Source of the DNA: Chromera velia
Taxonomy: Eukaryota > Sar > Chromeraceae
Length of the DNA stretch: 40,000 bases
Reading direction: 5' to 3'
NCBI GenBank assembly: GCA_018398765.1
Contig: JAHBMJ010000290.1
Span: 7,501-47,500, forward strand
Below the pieces are notes generated by a model that was not told the DNA's origin, did no database searches, and was given only the letters and a program-made list of their open reading frames with translations. This document shows positions 11,582-22,951 of the stretch, piece by piece. A program made the position numbers and the translations under genes. Every line of letters begins with the position of its first letter. Position 1 is the first letter of the stretch.

Positions 11582-12681
11582 TTTCCCCAGCAGATCGACA
11601 AGATCACTCAACGATCGATCGACCGAATGTCATGTCAGAAAAGCTTGTCTTGCTCAGCAGTTCCGTCGAAAAATTCAACACGCACGTTTTTGGGACCATG
11701 CATTAATACCATCGCATCCATTGAACCAATGAAACCGAACCGAACCGAACGGACATGAAGGGACACTGCCCGGCCATGTCAACGCGGCCATTGAACCTCA
11801 TGCATGCAGATCAATCGAGAGGGGGGCCGATGGGGGGCCGGGGCGCGCGGGGGGGGGCCGGGGCACCGGCATGGCACCGGCCATTCAAATTCAGTCTGGT
11901 GGCGGAGATCGAACAACACGCCACACAACAATATATATGAAGTCTCTCAGTATCCAACACAATCTCCTCACCTAATTACACTAAGAACTTATCCGAACTT
12001 TCGTGAAAGTCTATGAAAGTCCTGTCCTTCATCTGTATAGAGGGCAGAAAAAATGAGGGCAGGTTGAGAATGGAGAGCGGCTGCCTGCCTTCCCTGCTTC
12101 ACACAGATCTTGGAGACAGACAGAGCAGGCTCTGCACAAAACTGAGCACCCTCAATATTCGATGTTGTACAGACAAAGCAGATTTAAAGAGTTTGAGCGT
12201 GCTTTTCAGAGTGGACAGTCAGAGAGTGAAGGGCAGTAGAGTGATAATTTGAAATTAGAGATGGAAAGTGCGATGTTGGACTTGAACGGACTTAAACAAA
12301 TTTCTTTAAAAAAAAAAACCAGGCAGACAGTCAATGTAGCTCCATACGGTCTTTGTTTTTTGGCTGGCAGACACGTTATCTGCTTTTAGGGGGTTAGAGA
12401 ATGGATTGTAAAAAAGTTTATCTCTCCTTCGTAACTTTGCTTCTTTTTGTGGAAGACGATTTGCGAAGTTATCTCCTCAGGATACACTCTCGTACCTAAA
12501 ATTTTGAAGACTGATATTTTCTGAGGACCTAGATATTGAGCAGTGAAAGAGAATTTATCAGAAAGTCGGTGATGGGGATCTCGATGCGGTGAGACAGGTT
12601 TATCAAGTACCTGTGTTTTAACATGAAATTCCCATTCAATCATTTGTGGTCTTTCTCTTCTATCCTTCTGTCTATTGCAAG
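11582..12681. other. Intergenic spacer with G-rich island
   Basis: No credible gene. About 11818-11872 on the plus strand is a run of G6-G9 blocks (GGGGGGCC repeated) with G-quadruplex potential, about 240 bases upstream of the ZRANB3-like start. A short (CCGAA)n tract lies at about 11731-11751. Open frames at 12013-12252 lack supporting features. Confidence 0.6.
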
Positions 12682-13995
12682 CCACAATTTTGATTGACAA
12701 AGAGGCGATAGAGGTCGAGCTCATAGAATACGAGTCGCTCTTATCTTACGTTGCGAAGGTTTTGTTCAAGATCTTGGCCTACCTGCTGGAGAGAGGCCTT
12801 GATCTTAATATTCGGTCGAGTGTCCAAGGAGATGAGACTCCTCTTTTCCGGGCCAGGGGAAGGGCCATCAGTCTTCTTGTTTGGGCAGTGGCGAACGAAA
12901 ACGCCCAAAATATTTTGGGAGAGACTGCCTTCACAGCGTCTGTCCTACGTGGTGACTACGAACAGGTCAGCCGTGAAAGAAAGGGAAGGGAGCCTTGTGT
13001 TGACTGTTTGAATCTTAATTAACTTCCTGGATACTCTAGAATAGGGGATAAAGACCCCACCGTCAAGTTGTGTGACACAAAACTTCCTCCTGGCTGTCCT
13101 ACTCAGAGTTTGCTTCCTTCATATGCAGGAAAAACAGATATACACTCAAAAAGGAAATCGAGCAGGAAAGGCTGGAATCTCTACACGATTGAAGTCTTAG
13201 AACTAGTATTCTGATGTATTCTGGTTGTACGCTCCCCAATGCACCCCTTCTCTTTGCACAGACTATTTGCGTTCACTCACTAAAGTGGGTACATCTTCTT
13301 AGGTGCAGGCGGATGAGTTCATTTCGATGAAGCTGAATGTCGGAGTGTGCAACGTGAGAAGACACTCAGCCCTTCTTCTGGCTACTGCCCTGCCTGGTGA
13401 GTTGGGGCAGCTGGCCGGAGAAGAACGCTTTTGGCAAACGTTTTTCCGGTTGTGTGAAAAGAGAGGAAGCAGACTGAGTTTCACTGCTATGATTGATGCA
13501 ATAGGGCGTCGGGGTGTCTCGTGCCTTCAGGTGGCTATGGAGGGGGGCAGAAACGAATTTGCAAGGTCAGCTAACTTACCTATGTATGGGGAGGATATAA
13601 TAATAAAATTATGGTCAGACAAACACTTTTCTTGGAGGGAGGGAGGGAGGGAGAGAGGAAAGAAAGAAGGAAGGAAGGAAGGAAAGAAGGAAGGAAGGGA
13701 GGGAGGGAAAAAGGAAGAAAAGAAGGAAAGAAGGAGGAAAGGAAAAGAAAGAAGGAAGGAAAGAAGGAAGCAGGCAAGCAAGAAAGACGATAGAGAGAAG
13801 GTAGGAAAAAACAAGGAATAAAGGAAAGAAACAAATGACAGAGGTATGTAGAAAGAAGGAAAGATGCACCTCTAGTGGCAGAATTTAATTAAATGAGTGA
13901 TTAATTCATGTTTCTCCTCCTTGACCCTCTGCTTTCGCTTCAGGAAAGTTTTAACTCTCCATGTACAGCAACTCCTCAAACGATGCCAACTATGA
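12682..13995 (+). CDS. Short ankyrin-repeat-like gene or fragment (start not found)
   Basis: Three phase-consistent exons, about 12682-12965, 13309-13565 and 13944-13995. They encode repeats reading LLERGLDLN...DETPLFRA, ILGETAFTASVLRGDYEQ and DAIGRRGVSCLQVAMEGGRNEFA, each fitting the ankyrin pattern G-x-T-x-L-x-x-A...G. Donors are GTCAGC at both 5' splice sites. In the phase-matched reading the last exon stops at TGA 13993-13995. An alternative reading of that exon, continuing to about 14098 (TDIERIVHFAVYKTQF), is also open but out of phase. No initiator or upstream exon could be assigned, so this may be a gene relic. Ankyrin repeats bind proteins; no partner is visible. Confidence 0.45.
13635..13820. 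repeat. Purine-rich GGAA/GGGA microsatellite
   Basis: An imperfect tetranucleotide tract of G and A inside the second intron of the ankyrin-like gene. ORFs on both strands here are repeat artefacts. Confidence 0.92.
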
Positions 13996-15439
13996 AGACT
14001 GCAACTTGCAGTTTGCAGACGGACATCGAGCGGATCGTACACTTTGCAGTATACAAAACACAGTTCGCGGACATTTTGTCCGACCAAGGAGATACCAGGT
14101 TGGTCGGCTGGCCCTAGTCATAGTCAGCCGGGTGTAATTACATTTTTTCTTTCATACGCATACGTGCATAGACCCGCATACATTCATTTGTCTGGTGATC
14201 CCCATCATATGATGCCGACTTGCACACAATAGCATTTCATGGTGACCATCTTCGTGTAAAGTTTTGGTCTGGAGTTTTGGCTGTCCCGGCTGTCCGGCTT
14301 CCCGTGACTTCTTCACCAGGTATTTTTTTCCTCGACTCCTGTTTTTGAAGCTTAGGGCTTCCAAAAGCTACTGACTTCACGTATACCACAGAAAAGATAC
14401 AGGCTTGATTTAGTCCATTTAGCTTAGGTACGCAGAGGTGATTCTGTTGAACCATCAGTGAAAATGGATTGAATTTGAACAGATGGAGAAAGAAAAATAG
14501 AAAGCCATAAAGACATATAGAAAAAAGAGAAAAGGACAAAAACAAGAAAAAAAAAATGAATAGAAGAGTGTATGCTTTAGTTGCGTGCAGCTCTCAAATT
14601 AACCAGTCCAACGCCGCCCGCCCCCGCTTTTCAAGGGCCCCTCCGTCGATGTGTTGGGCCTCAGGAGTCCATGAACGTTCCAGGAAGGCCCGGGAGGGGA
14701 TAAAGGATGAGGGGAGCTCGACTAAGCTCGACAAGGCGAGTTAGACTCTCGAAGGAAAGGCTTTTCTGGGGATGGAGATTGCGGGCGCATACAGGGAGTT
14801 GGGCATGAACGAACACGGTCTGGTTAGTCAACACTGTGCATAGGTTGGTAGAACGGAGCTCCTACCTCTCTTCCTTTACCGTAGCTCTCCCAAACTTTGT
14901 ATCATTGCCTGCACATGCGCATATATTACGAAAATCACTGATATAATTGTGTGAACTCTCACCTTTCTTTCTTTTGTATATTCCTTCCATCCTGTCTTCT
15001 TTCATGTTTGTGCCTCTGCTGGATCCGTTGAGTTGGGATGACTTAGGATAACCAATGTGTGAACAACAAAAAGACCTGACCCTGTCGAATCGGATTTCCT
15101 TTTCCCCTTTCCTCTTGACCACTCAACCACTGGGAGGTGCGAAGGCAGCGAAGACGTCTCCATTGTTTTTCCAAATTAACACTGAGTCTCTGTGATTTCT
15201 CTTTTTCCCCTTTACATTCGTTTCACTTTTATCTCTAGATTGAATGAGTATTCTCTTTTCTGTGTGTTCAGCGAAGAATTGTTTATCGCATTGGAAAAGC
15301 TGACGAAGAAAAAGTTTGCATGCCATTGGCGGCTCCCAGTTTGCAAAGCACTCACCTTCAATGTCAGCAGAGAGATCCTCTGGCCAAGAGAAGGTCACAG
15401 AGCCCAAGATATCGGCAAGAGGCATGGGGAAGAATTCGG
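13996..15439. other. Spacer without a recognisable gene
   Basis: No family or convincing exon chain seen. It includes a GC-rich stretch near 14610-14760 with short repeated GCTCGAC units and several short unsupported frames. Confidence 0.5.
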
Positions 15440-16236
15440 ACCTCCCCCGCCCCATCCAGGACTTCTATCAGGCATGTGAAGGGCAGCTGCCGGATGAAAT
15501 CCTAAAGGTCTGTCTGTTTATCTGTTGGTTTGTGCGCCTAGTCTACCTGGCTGGCCGTGATGGTGCTTTCTTTCTTTGCCTTTGTTGTCCGTTCTCTGTT
15601 TGTTGGCTCTTTCTCCTATATGTATAAAAAAAGAAGAAAAAAGTAAGAGATGGACACAAACTAAAACAATGTGCAGTCCTTGTGTACGCAATGAATGATT
15701 ACCCAGGGCCTTCAAAGTTGTCTGTCCCTCTATGCGTTTCGTCGACTCAATTTGATTGGCATTTCTGTTTCTTTCCTTCACTTATGTTTTGCTTCGCTCA
15801 ATGCCAGGTTTTTCACCCTCATCCATTTAAGCTTGCAAGTAAATTTCTTTCGTCTGTCTTTCTCTTCAGTGCATATCCATCCAGGCCTGCAAACGATCTT
15901 CAGGAGAGGATTCGTTCAGCCTTTTCCCATCCAGATGCAGGCCATTCTGGTCCCTGATGGCAGGACGGGACCATATCAGGATTGCAGAGACAAAAAGTGG
16001 GAAAACGGTCGCGTATGTCCCGGTATGCCCTACCTCTGCTCCGCTATGCCCTTGCACAGCCCCACCTGAGGAACGGAGATGGCCCTATATTGAGCTTCAT
16101 CTGGGGTATGTACACCGGAATCCCGATTCAGGAGACTGTTCCAGCAATGAATTTTACTATTTCAAGGTTCCTTTGTACGTGTAGGTGAAGTATAGAAAAT
16201 ATGGCAAAGATGTCCGGATAATTTGCGAACGGTGAA
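15440..16236 (+). pseudogene. DEAD-box RNA helicase pseudogene (DBP2/DDX5-like), N-terminal part only
   Basis: A run in order matches a DBP2-type helicase: LPRPIQDFYQACEGQLPDEI (to 15507), an intron with GTCTGT donor, then TIFRRGFVQPFPIQMQAILVP (Q motif, about 15892-15955). A frame change leads to MAGRDHIRIAETKSGKTVAY (Walker A, about 15957-16016). A second leads to ALAQPHLRNGDGPI and IPIQETV, and after another gap comes VKYRKYGKDVRIIC, ending at TGA. At least two frameshifts are present, and the PTREL motif Ia region is replaced by unrelated residues. DEAD, SAT and lobe 2 are absent. The retained intron argues for segmental duplication rather than retrocopy. An AT-rich island follows directly. 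Confidence 0.8.
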
Positions 16237-17445
16237 CAATTTTACGCCTTGGTCTTTTTATCCGTCACTTGAATGGCAAGAGATGCCCTGGGAAGGCCTC
16301 CCCTTCTGGGAGGATCTCTCACAAGCTCTTAAAAAGAATGTGAATGAGTAGCTAGATATATGCCATTGTATAGTCTAAAGTGGGTTTTCTAAATTCTTCT
16401 GAATTCTACTGAATTCAGATAAATTAAGATAAATATAAGGCTTCACTTGAAATAACTTGAAACTATTACACTTTTACTATTTTTTTATACATTTCTTAAT
16501 ATTTTTTATGCTACTTTATATTTTAAAACCACTAGTTCAAACCAACTTCTTTAAAAGACTTTTAAACATTTTTTCTTCTTTTAATATTATTTGACATGTT
16601 ATCATGTATTTTGAATCTATTAACAACCTACAATAGTCATTTTCACTATAATGAGTGTCAAAATCCTGAATTAATTTTTGGCATGATATTGCTGGATCAC
16701 GGCGTCTCGTGATAAGTGCATGTGCCCCGACATTCTATGGAGTACGCGGCTGCGAAGGCACACATGGTGCAGGCCTACATTATATTATGATTATGCCGGG
16801 AAGAGCCTCGAGAATTGGACTAAAGAGGATCAATCGACTGTGCGAAGACGTGTCAATGCTTAGTGAGGCTCAGAGAGTCTTCAGCAACTGTGAGGCTCTT
16901 CAGCAACTGCTGTCACTCCTAGAGAGTCCAGACAATCAGACTGATCAATGTGTATTGATGTATGGGGGTGCCGTGGAAAATACTTGGTGCACCCCCCCCC
17001 TCCCCCTAGCACTTGTTCATGGGCTCTTCTTTCTATAGCGCCCGCCGCCTCCGCCGTTGTGAAGAAGCAAACGCACTGCCGGGGTCCTCATCGGGGCCTC
17101 CATGAATTTAAGGGCCATGCCGTGGCATGCCGGGGCAAGAATGAACACGCGAGGACCGGCAAGATTATTAATACAAAATTTCGTTCAAACCTAATTCATC
17201 AATTTCTGTTTTGAATCTGTTGTTGGACAAATCCAATGCTTCTGGCATCCGCCGGAGGCCAGGATGGTCTGCTGACTTCAATCGCTTTCAGACGAGATCA
17301 CGCTCGTTCTTTTCACACGGATGATTCAGTCAGCTAGAGGTGGACTCGACCGCCCCACCTGTTGAAGTTCTTGTACAACTTTTGGACTCTACTTCCGTCT
17401 CCTTCGTTCAACGTCCAGTTTGCTTCATTCTTCCGACGACTGAAC
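16237..17445. other. Spacer with AT-rich island upstream of NDC80
   Basis: About 16370-16690 is AT-rich with no frame. A plus-strand frame at 16709-17038 is open but has no recognisable domain and ends in a C-rich run at 16991-17006. Promoter elements for NDC80 should lie here; none was identified. Confidence 0.55.
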
Positions 17446-20400
17446 ATGTTGGGTGCCCGAGGAAGCCCGCAGCCGACGACCAGGCGCTCTGTCGGGGCGA
17501 CTGCTCGGACTCCCCACCCTATGGAGAGCCCCTTGATGCTTCATAGAAATGTAACTCACACAGCGAACTTGCGGTTCGTGACTATGGGTGTTGGGAATCG
17601 GAAAGACAAGGATCCTCGTCCTCTGGCAAATGCGGGGTGGCAGAGTCGAGCCATCACATCCCTGGTAGACTTCCTTGTCAACCATGACTTTCCCCACCAG
17701 ATCAACCAAAACTCTTTGAAGAGACCGACTAGAACCGTTTTCATGGTCGTCGCAAAACACCTGATCAGTCTGTACGATCCTGCTTGGCATTGGTCGGACA
17801 AGCCGGACGAAGACGTCGCGCAATTCTTCAAAATGGCAGGGTGGGTGCTCACCTTTACAGGCCGCTGCTGATCGTTCTATTTTTCGTTCACCATTTCCTG
17901 TATGCTTTCACTGTGTGCCGCTGTGCAAGCATTTTTCTTTTCTTCACTGCATTTTCAGACATCAGAGGCCTGTCTTTCTCGTCTCTAACTGTATCCATGG
18001 GCTCAGCATGCTCCATGCCCTCCTTTCAGGTATCCTTACGAGATTCACAAGTCCAAAATCGCTGCTGTGGGAGCACCCAACACCTGGCCTCATCTGCTGG
18101 GTGCTCTCTCGTGGCTGGTGGACTTGCTGCAGTACGGCGAATCTGTGAGTAATGGGGCAGGGGAGTAACCCATTTCGGTTTCTTCGCCCCCCTTTCTCCG
18201 TCTGTCATCACCACATCCCTCATGTCCTGTCCCTTTCAGCCCTCTCTTTCCCCACTTTCTTTCGGCTCGCCATCTTTCCCTCTCCTTTGCTTCTCTCCCC
18301 CACTGCCTCCCCTGTGGGCGTCTGACTCTTCGCATTGGGAAAGTGCTGAGGATGAAAGCTGAAAGTCTACACAAGAATGCAAACACGCCCCCCTCTGTCT
18401 GTGTGCCGACTGACTGTCCCCCTCCCTGGCACAGGTGGGAATCACCGCACAGTTGGCAGAGAAGAGCGGCCTCTCTCTGATCTCCTCTGTCCCTGAGTAT
18501 GACGAGAAGGCGGTACGTGTGGGGGAGGGTGTGTGGAAAGTATCAGAGGGGCAAGGGGTTCGGAAACTGGAGAAGCAGGGTGTAATGACACAGCGAGAGG
18601 CACACAGGAAAGGGAGTTGGCACCTCTTGTTTAGTTTTCTCTATTCCCGTCTCAGGGAACTCTCTCTCTGCAAGTGACTCCCGTGCACCCCTTCTCCCTG
18701 ATTTTGTTGGCCGTCTCCTCAGTGACATTTCCTACATTCCCCCTTCCCCCTTCCCTGTTTTTCTAGATTCTCGCCCGAACTCTCCGGGAAGACGCGATCG
18801 AGACTTGGGATCTCCTCGAGAGGGGCATCGAGTCGTCTCCGGAACACGACAGGAAACTGAGTCAGTCATCGATAGTCAGTGGGAAAGAAAAGGGCCGACC
18901 CGTGAGGGCTGAGGGAGAAAATGGGTGAGTGACTTAGTCGGTATGCGAGTCCAGCAGGCAGGCGAAGAACAAAGACAGATGTTTACATGGGAGGATCCCC
19001 AGCCTTTGTCTCGGTGTGGTGTGTGTGTGTGTGTGTGTGTGCGTGCGTGCGTTTGCGCGCGCGCTCTCAGCACATATGTCATGATCCTTTGCAACGTGTC
19101 TCTACGTGCAGCAAATTATCTGAAAAGTCACGTGCGGAGTCAGCAGTTGAACATCGAATATGTCAGACAGGTAGGCCTGTCTTTTTGTTCGTCCAGCGAG
19201 GAATGGACAGAAGGTAGAAAAAGGAAGGCCGGGCGGAAAGAAGGTTTCTTGGATGGTGGTTTGGCGATCCGCCGCGGGAATCTTTGCATTGATTTTCCCC
19301 TTTTCTCTCTTCCCTGCCCTTCTCTCTCTTATTTTTTCTTCTCTTCCGTGTTTTATTGTTACCTCCTTGGTGGGCAAGTCAGGCCATCTTCGCGTGCCTG
19401 TGTGCTTGGTCATGCCAGCTTTCTTGACTGTTCATTCATTTATTCATGGATCTGCCAACTTCTTTGCTTTCATTTTTTGCATTGTCAAAAGCCGATGATG
19501 AACAAAAAAGACAAATGACGGCCTGACTCACTGCTCTCGTTGGCTGTTGCAGGAGAGAGAAGAGTGCGAGAACGACATTGCAGAATTCGAACGCAAATGC
19601 CGGTCGGTCTTCTGCCAAAGTGTTGCCGCCCAATTGCCCTAGAATGAGCACCCACGCAAGCTTTCTCTCGCTCCTTTTATTTGTCACTCGGCATTTGCTT
19701 TTGTCCACCTTCTATCGGCAGCCATGCAGGTTCCCTTTCCCTTTGGGGGCAGACCATGCCCTAGCGAAGCGAATGAAAGACCGTGCCCTTCTTACTCTGA
19801 CAAGAAAGTCGTTTGTTTTTTCGTTTTGGCTCCTCACCCACCCAGAGCGTGCACTGCTGGTATGCTTTTTGGGATTGCAGGCAAGCCTCTGAGGAGCAGC
19901 GGGAGCACTCGAAAGTCCGCAAGGAATATGAGGAGATGAAGAGGAGAGAGGAAGAGAGACTGCGAGATGCGGTGAGTGAGTGAGGCAGTTGGCGGTTACC
20001 GGACAGACAGAAAGAGAAAGGCAAAGGGACCTGCTTAGAAAGAAAGTGCGTAGTGGCGGGGACAGACTTCGGAGGGAGTTTGTCTGGGAGAATTTCAATG
20101 AGTCCCGATACCGGCCTCAGAGGTGTTGTTTGCTATTGTTTCTTGACGATCCAAGTTCGCTTGGTCGTGAACACTTGGAATTTTCTTCCTCGTATTTTCT
20201 TTGATTCTACCGGCGTCCCTGTATCGTTTTTGGGTCTTCTCAAGCCATGTGAGTCTCTTCCTTCGTCTTGCTTAGTTTTGGCCGTATTCCATTGCGACCA
20301 GACCTTGTCTCCTTTTTGTCTTTGTATCAGGAAAGATGTGGGGTAAGTGTTTGAGTGTATGACTGTCGACCTTTCCATACACGTACCTTTACTTTCTTCA

Positions 20401-22115
20401 TCCCCCCTGTATGCTGACCTGACCTGAACAAGCAGAGAGGACCACTCGCAGAGAGGAGTGCTCTCCAAGAGAGGGTAGTGCGTCTGTCCAAAGAGAGAGA
20501 CGCTAAGGTGAGGGGGGGNGGGGGGGGGGGGGAATTTTGCTGAGTGACTGATTGATGAAAGAATGTTCTTGCTTCCCTTTCTTTCTATCAGTCTGTTGCC
20601 TTCTCTCATCGCGAGCCTTTTTGTGCATTCCTTTCTGGCTGTTCCTGTTTTCCCTCTATTGTTTTGGCCTCTGCTGTTTGAATGCGTGAATTTTCTTGGA
20701 AGGGATGCTTAGTTTTTTTTTTCTTTTCTGTCTGCATGCCTCTTTTGTTGTCCGTCTGATTCCATGGAGGCCCTTGTCCTTTTTCTCTTCCGGATTTTCT
20801 CCTCTTCTCTGCCGGTTTTGTTTCCTGATTCCTCAAGGAATTGTTTGTCTGCTTGACTGCTGCCCGATTCTCATTCTGTCTTCATGGCTGCCCTTCCTTC
20901 TGCAGCGGAGAGAGTGTGAGAGTCTTCGTGAGAGAGTCAACAGCCAGCCGGTAAGTCTTGTGCAGGAGGAATGAGACAGCAGTTTTACGGCTAATTAGTG
21001 AACTGAGCATGCTTTGTGATACCATTTTTTCATCCTTTACATTGGGGTCCCGGTTCTAGTCGCCAGCCTTCCTTCCTCCCTCCCTTCCTTCCCCCCTCCC
21101 TTCCTTTCTTCCTTCCCAGACGGGGGACGAAATCGAGCTCGGATTGGTACGGGGGCACTAAACAGGAAAGTAGGAGCGCGTAGCAAGCAAAGAAAAAGGC
21201 AATGAAGCCGGGATGTCCGTGTGTCGTGATTCTTTCTCTGTTGCCCCCCCTTTCTCCCCTCATGGATCCCCCCGTTGGCAGATGTCACGAGAGGACTTTG
21301 AGAGCACACGCAGAGGAATCGAGAAGACTAGGGAGGTCCTCGCACAGAGAGAAGCGGTCAGTAGGTCTGTTGGTCGGTTAGTGTGTGAACGCATCAGAGA
21401 AATGAAGCGGTTGAGACTCCATCGCAATTCACTCAGCCTTTTCTTTTCTTTTCATTTGGATGTTGTTTCATCCATCGATGCCGCGTGCACCATCATCAGA
21501 TGCGAAAACAAAACAGCAAAGAAAGGGTTTTCGGTATCCGCCAATTGACTGCCTCTCTCTCTTTTGGTGTGTGTATAGACTTGCGCTTTTGTCGCGTCTC
21601 TGAGCACGCTTCTTAAAAAAACAGATTCGACGTTTTCTCTTTTGGGTCTTTCCCTCTTTGGGCGATTCTCTTCTCATCCCTTCCTCCCCTTCCTTTTCTG
21701 ACTTCTCAAGACACCGCTATGACATGACGAGACGGGAGGATGAGGATGAGGATGAATGCTTCCTGCTGCAGGAACTTGCGGAGGTCGACAGAGACGCAGC
21801 TGCCGAGAGGGAGGTGGTCAGTCAGCCAGTGCGTGTATCGTCTCTGTTTTTTTTTTTCATCGATCGTTTTCATCGACTGCGTGTGCTGTCGGAAATGAAT
21901 GAAATGACCTGAGATGAACAGACGGGGGGGTGCATAGAGAGAAGGAGAGAAGTTCCACACCTGCACAGGATCTTGTTCGAAAGCGAACGAAGCGTGCAGA
22001 CAGACACAAAAACTTCAGGGGGAGTGCCATGCTCTTCCCACTCTCCATCGTCTGACTGAGTGCAGATTCGCGACATCGGATTTGAACTGGACGCCATCGC
22101 GCGAGAGGTGTGTTG

Positions 22116-22155
<40 letters not shown>

Positions 22156-22171
22156 AATCTCAACATCTCTT

Positions 22172-22209
<38 letters not shown>

Positions 22210-22897
22210 GCACAGAGAAAGAGAGAGAGACAGTGTGAGTGTGAGAGTGGTTCAACTCAGCATTTCATCCTTGTAGGTGTGGACGGATCAGCAAGACACT
22301 TACGCTATGGTGTGTTCTAGAGCAATTGCTTTTTGGCCAGTACATGTCTGTTGCTGTCCCCTCACTGTACTACGGTCTCTCTTTCTTTTTCATGAATCTG
22401 ATCGTTGTCGCAAGTCTATGCTCATGAACAGCTTTTCCTTTTCAGATCGGTACAGTGCCTTCATGGGAGATTCCTATCTCTGCTCACTCAGACCACGGGA
22501 GGAAAAAGGACAGCTGATTGAGAGACGAACCTCTAAAGTCACACCCAACAAAGGAAAGACCTCTTCGAAAATTACAGAGAGAGAGACAGACGCCCTCTCC
22601 GTCTTCTTGCTGCTCGCTCTGCGTCTATGCATGCAGGTCCGTGCTGCCGACGACGAACTGGTCCAGACGGCCCAGTCCTCGAAGGGATTCATCGACAAGC
22701 CAGAGGCACACCCGCGTCATCTCCTGGACTGTCCCGCGCGCATCTGCAGGGACCTGGAGGGAGGGGCTGAAGACGCGGAGACGGAGGGACTCGGGGAAGG
22801 TGACGTGAACTCTGTGGTCAGTCGGTCGGTGGGAGGGTGAGTGGGTGCTAGACGACGAGATACTTCAGGGCCCTGACGAGACACGGAGTAGGGAATC

Positions 22898-22951
<54 letters not shown>

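Noticed and set aside
16709-17038. Open plus-strand frame before NDC80
   Set aside because: No recognisable domain, no ATG near its beginning and a C homopolymer in its 3' end. Not enough to call a gene.
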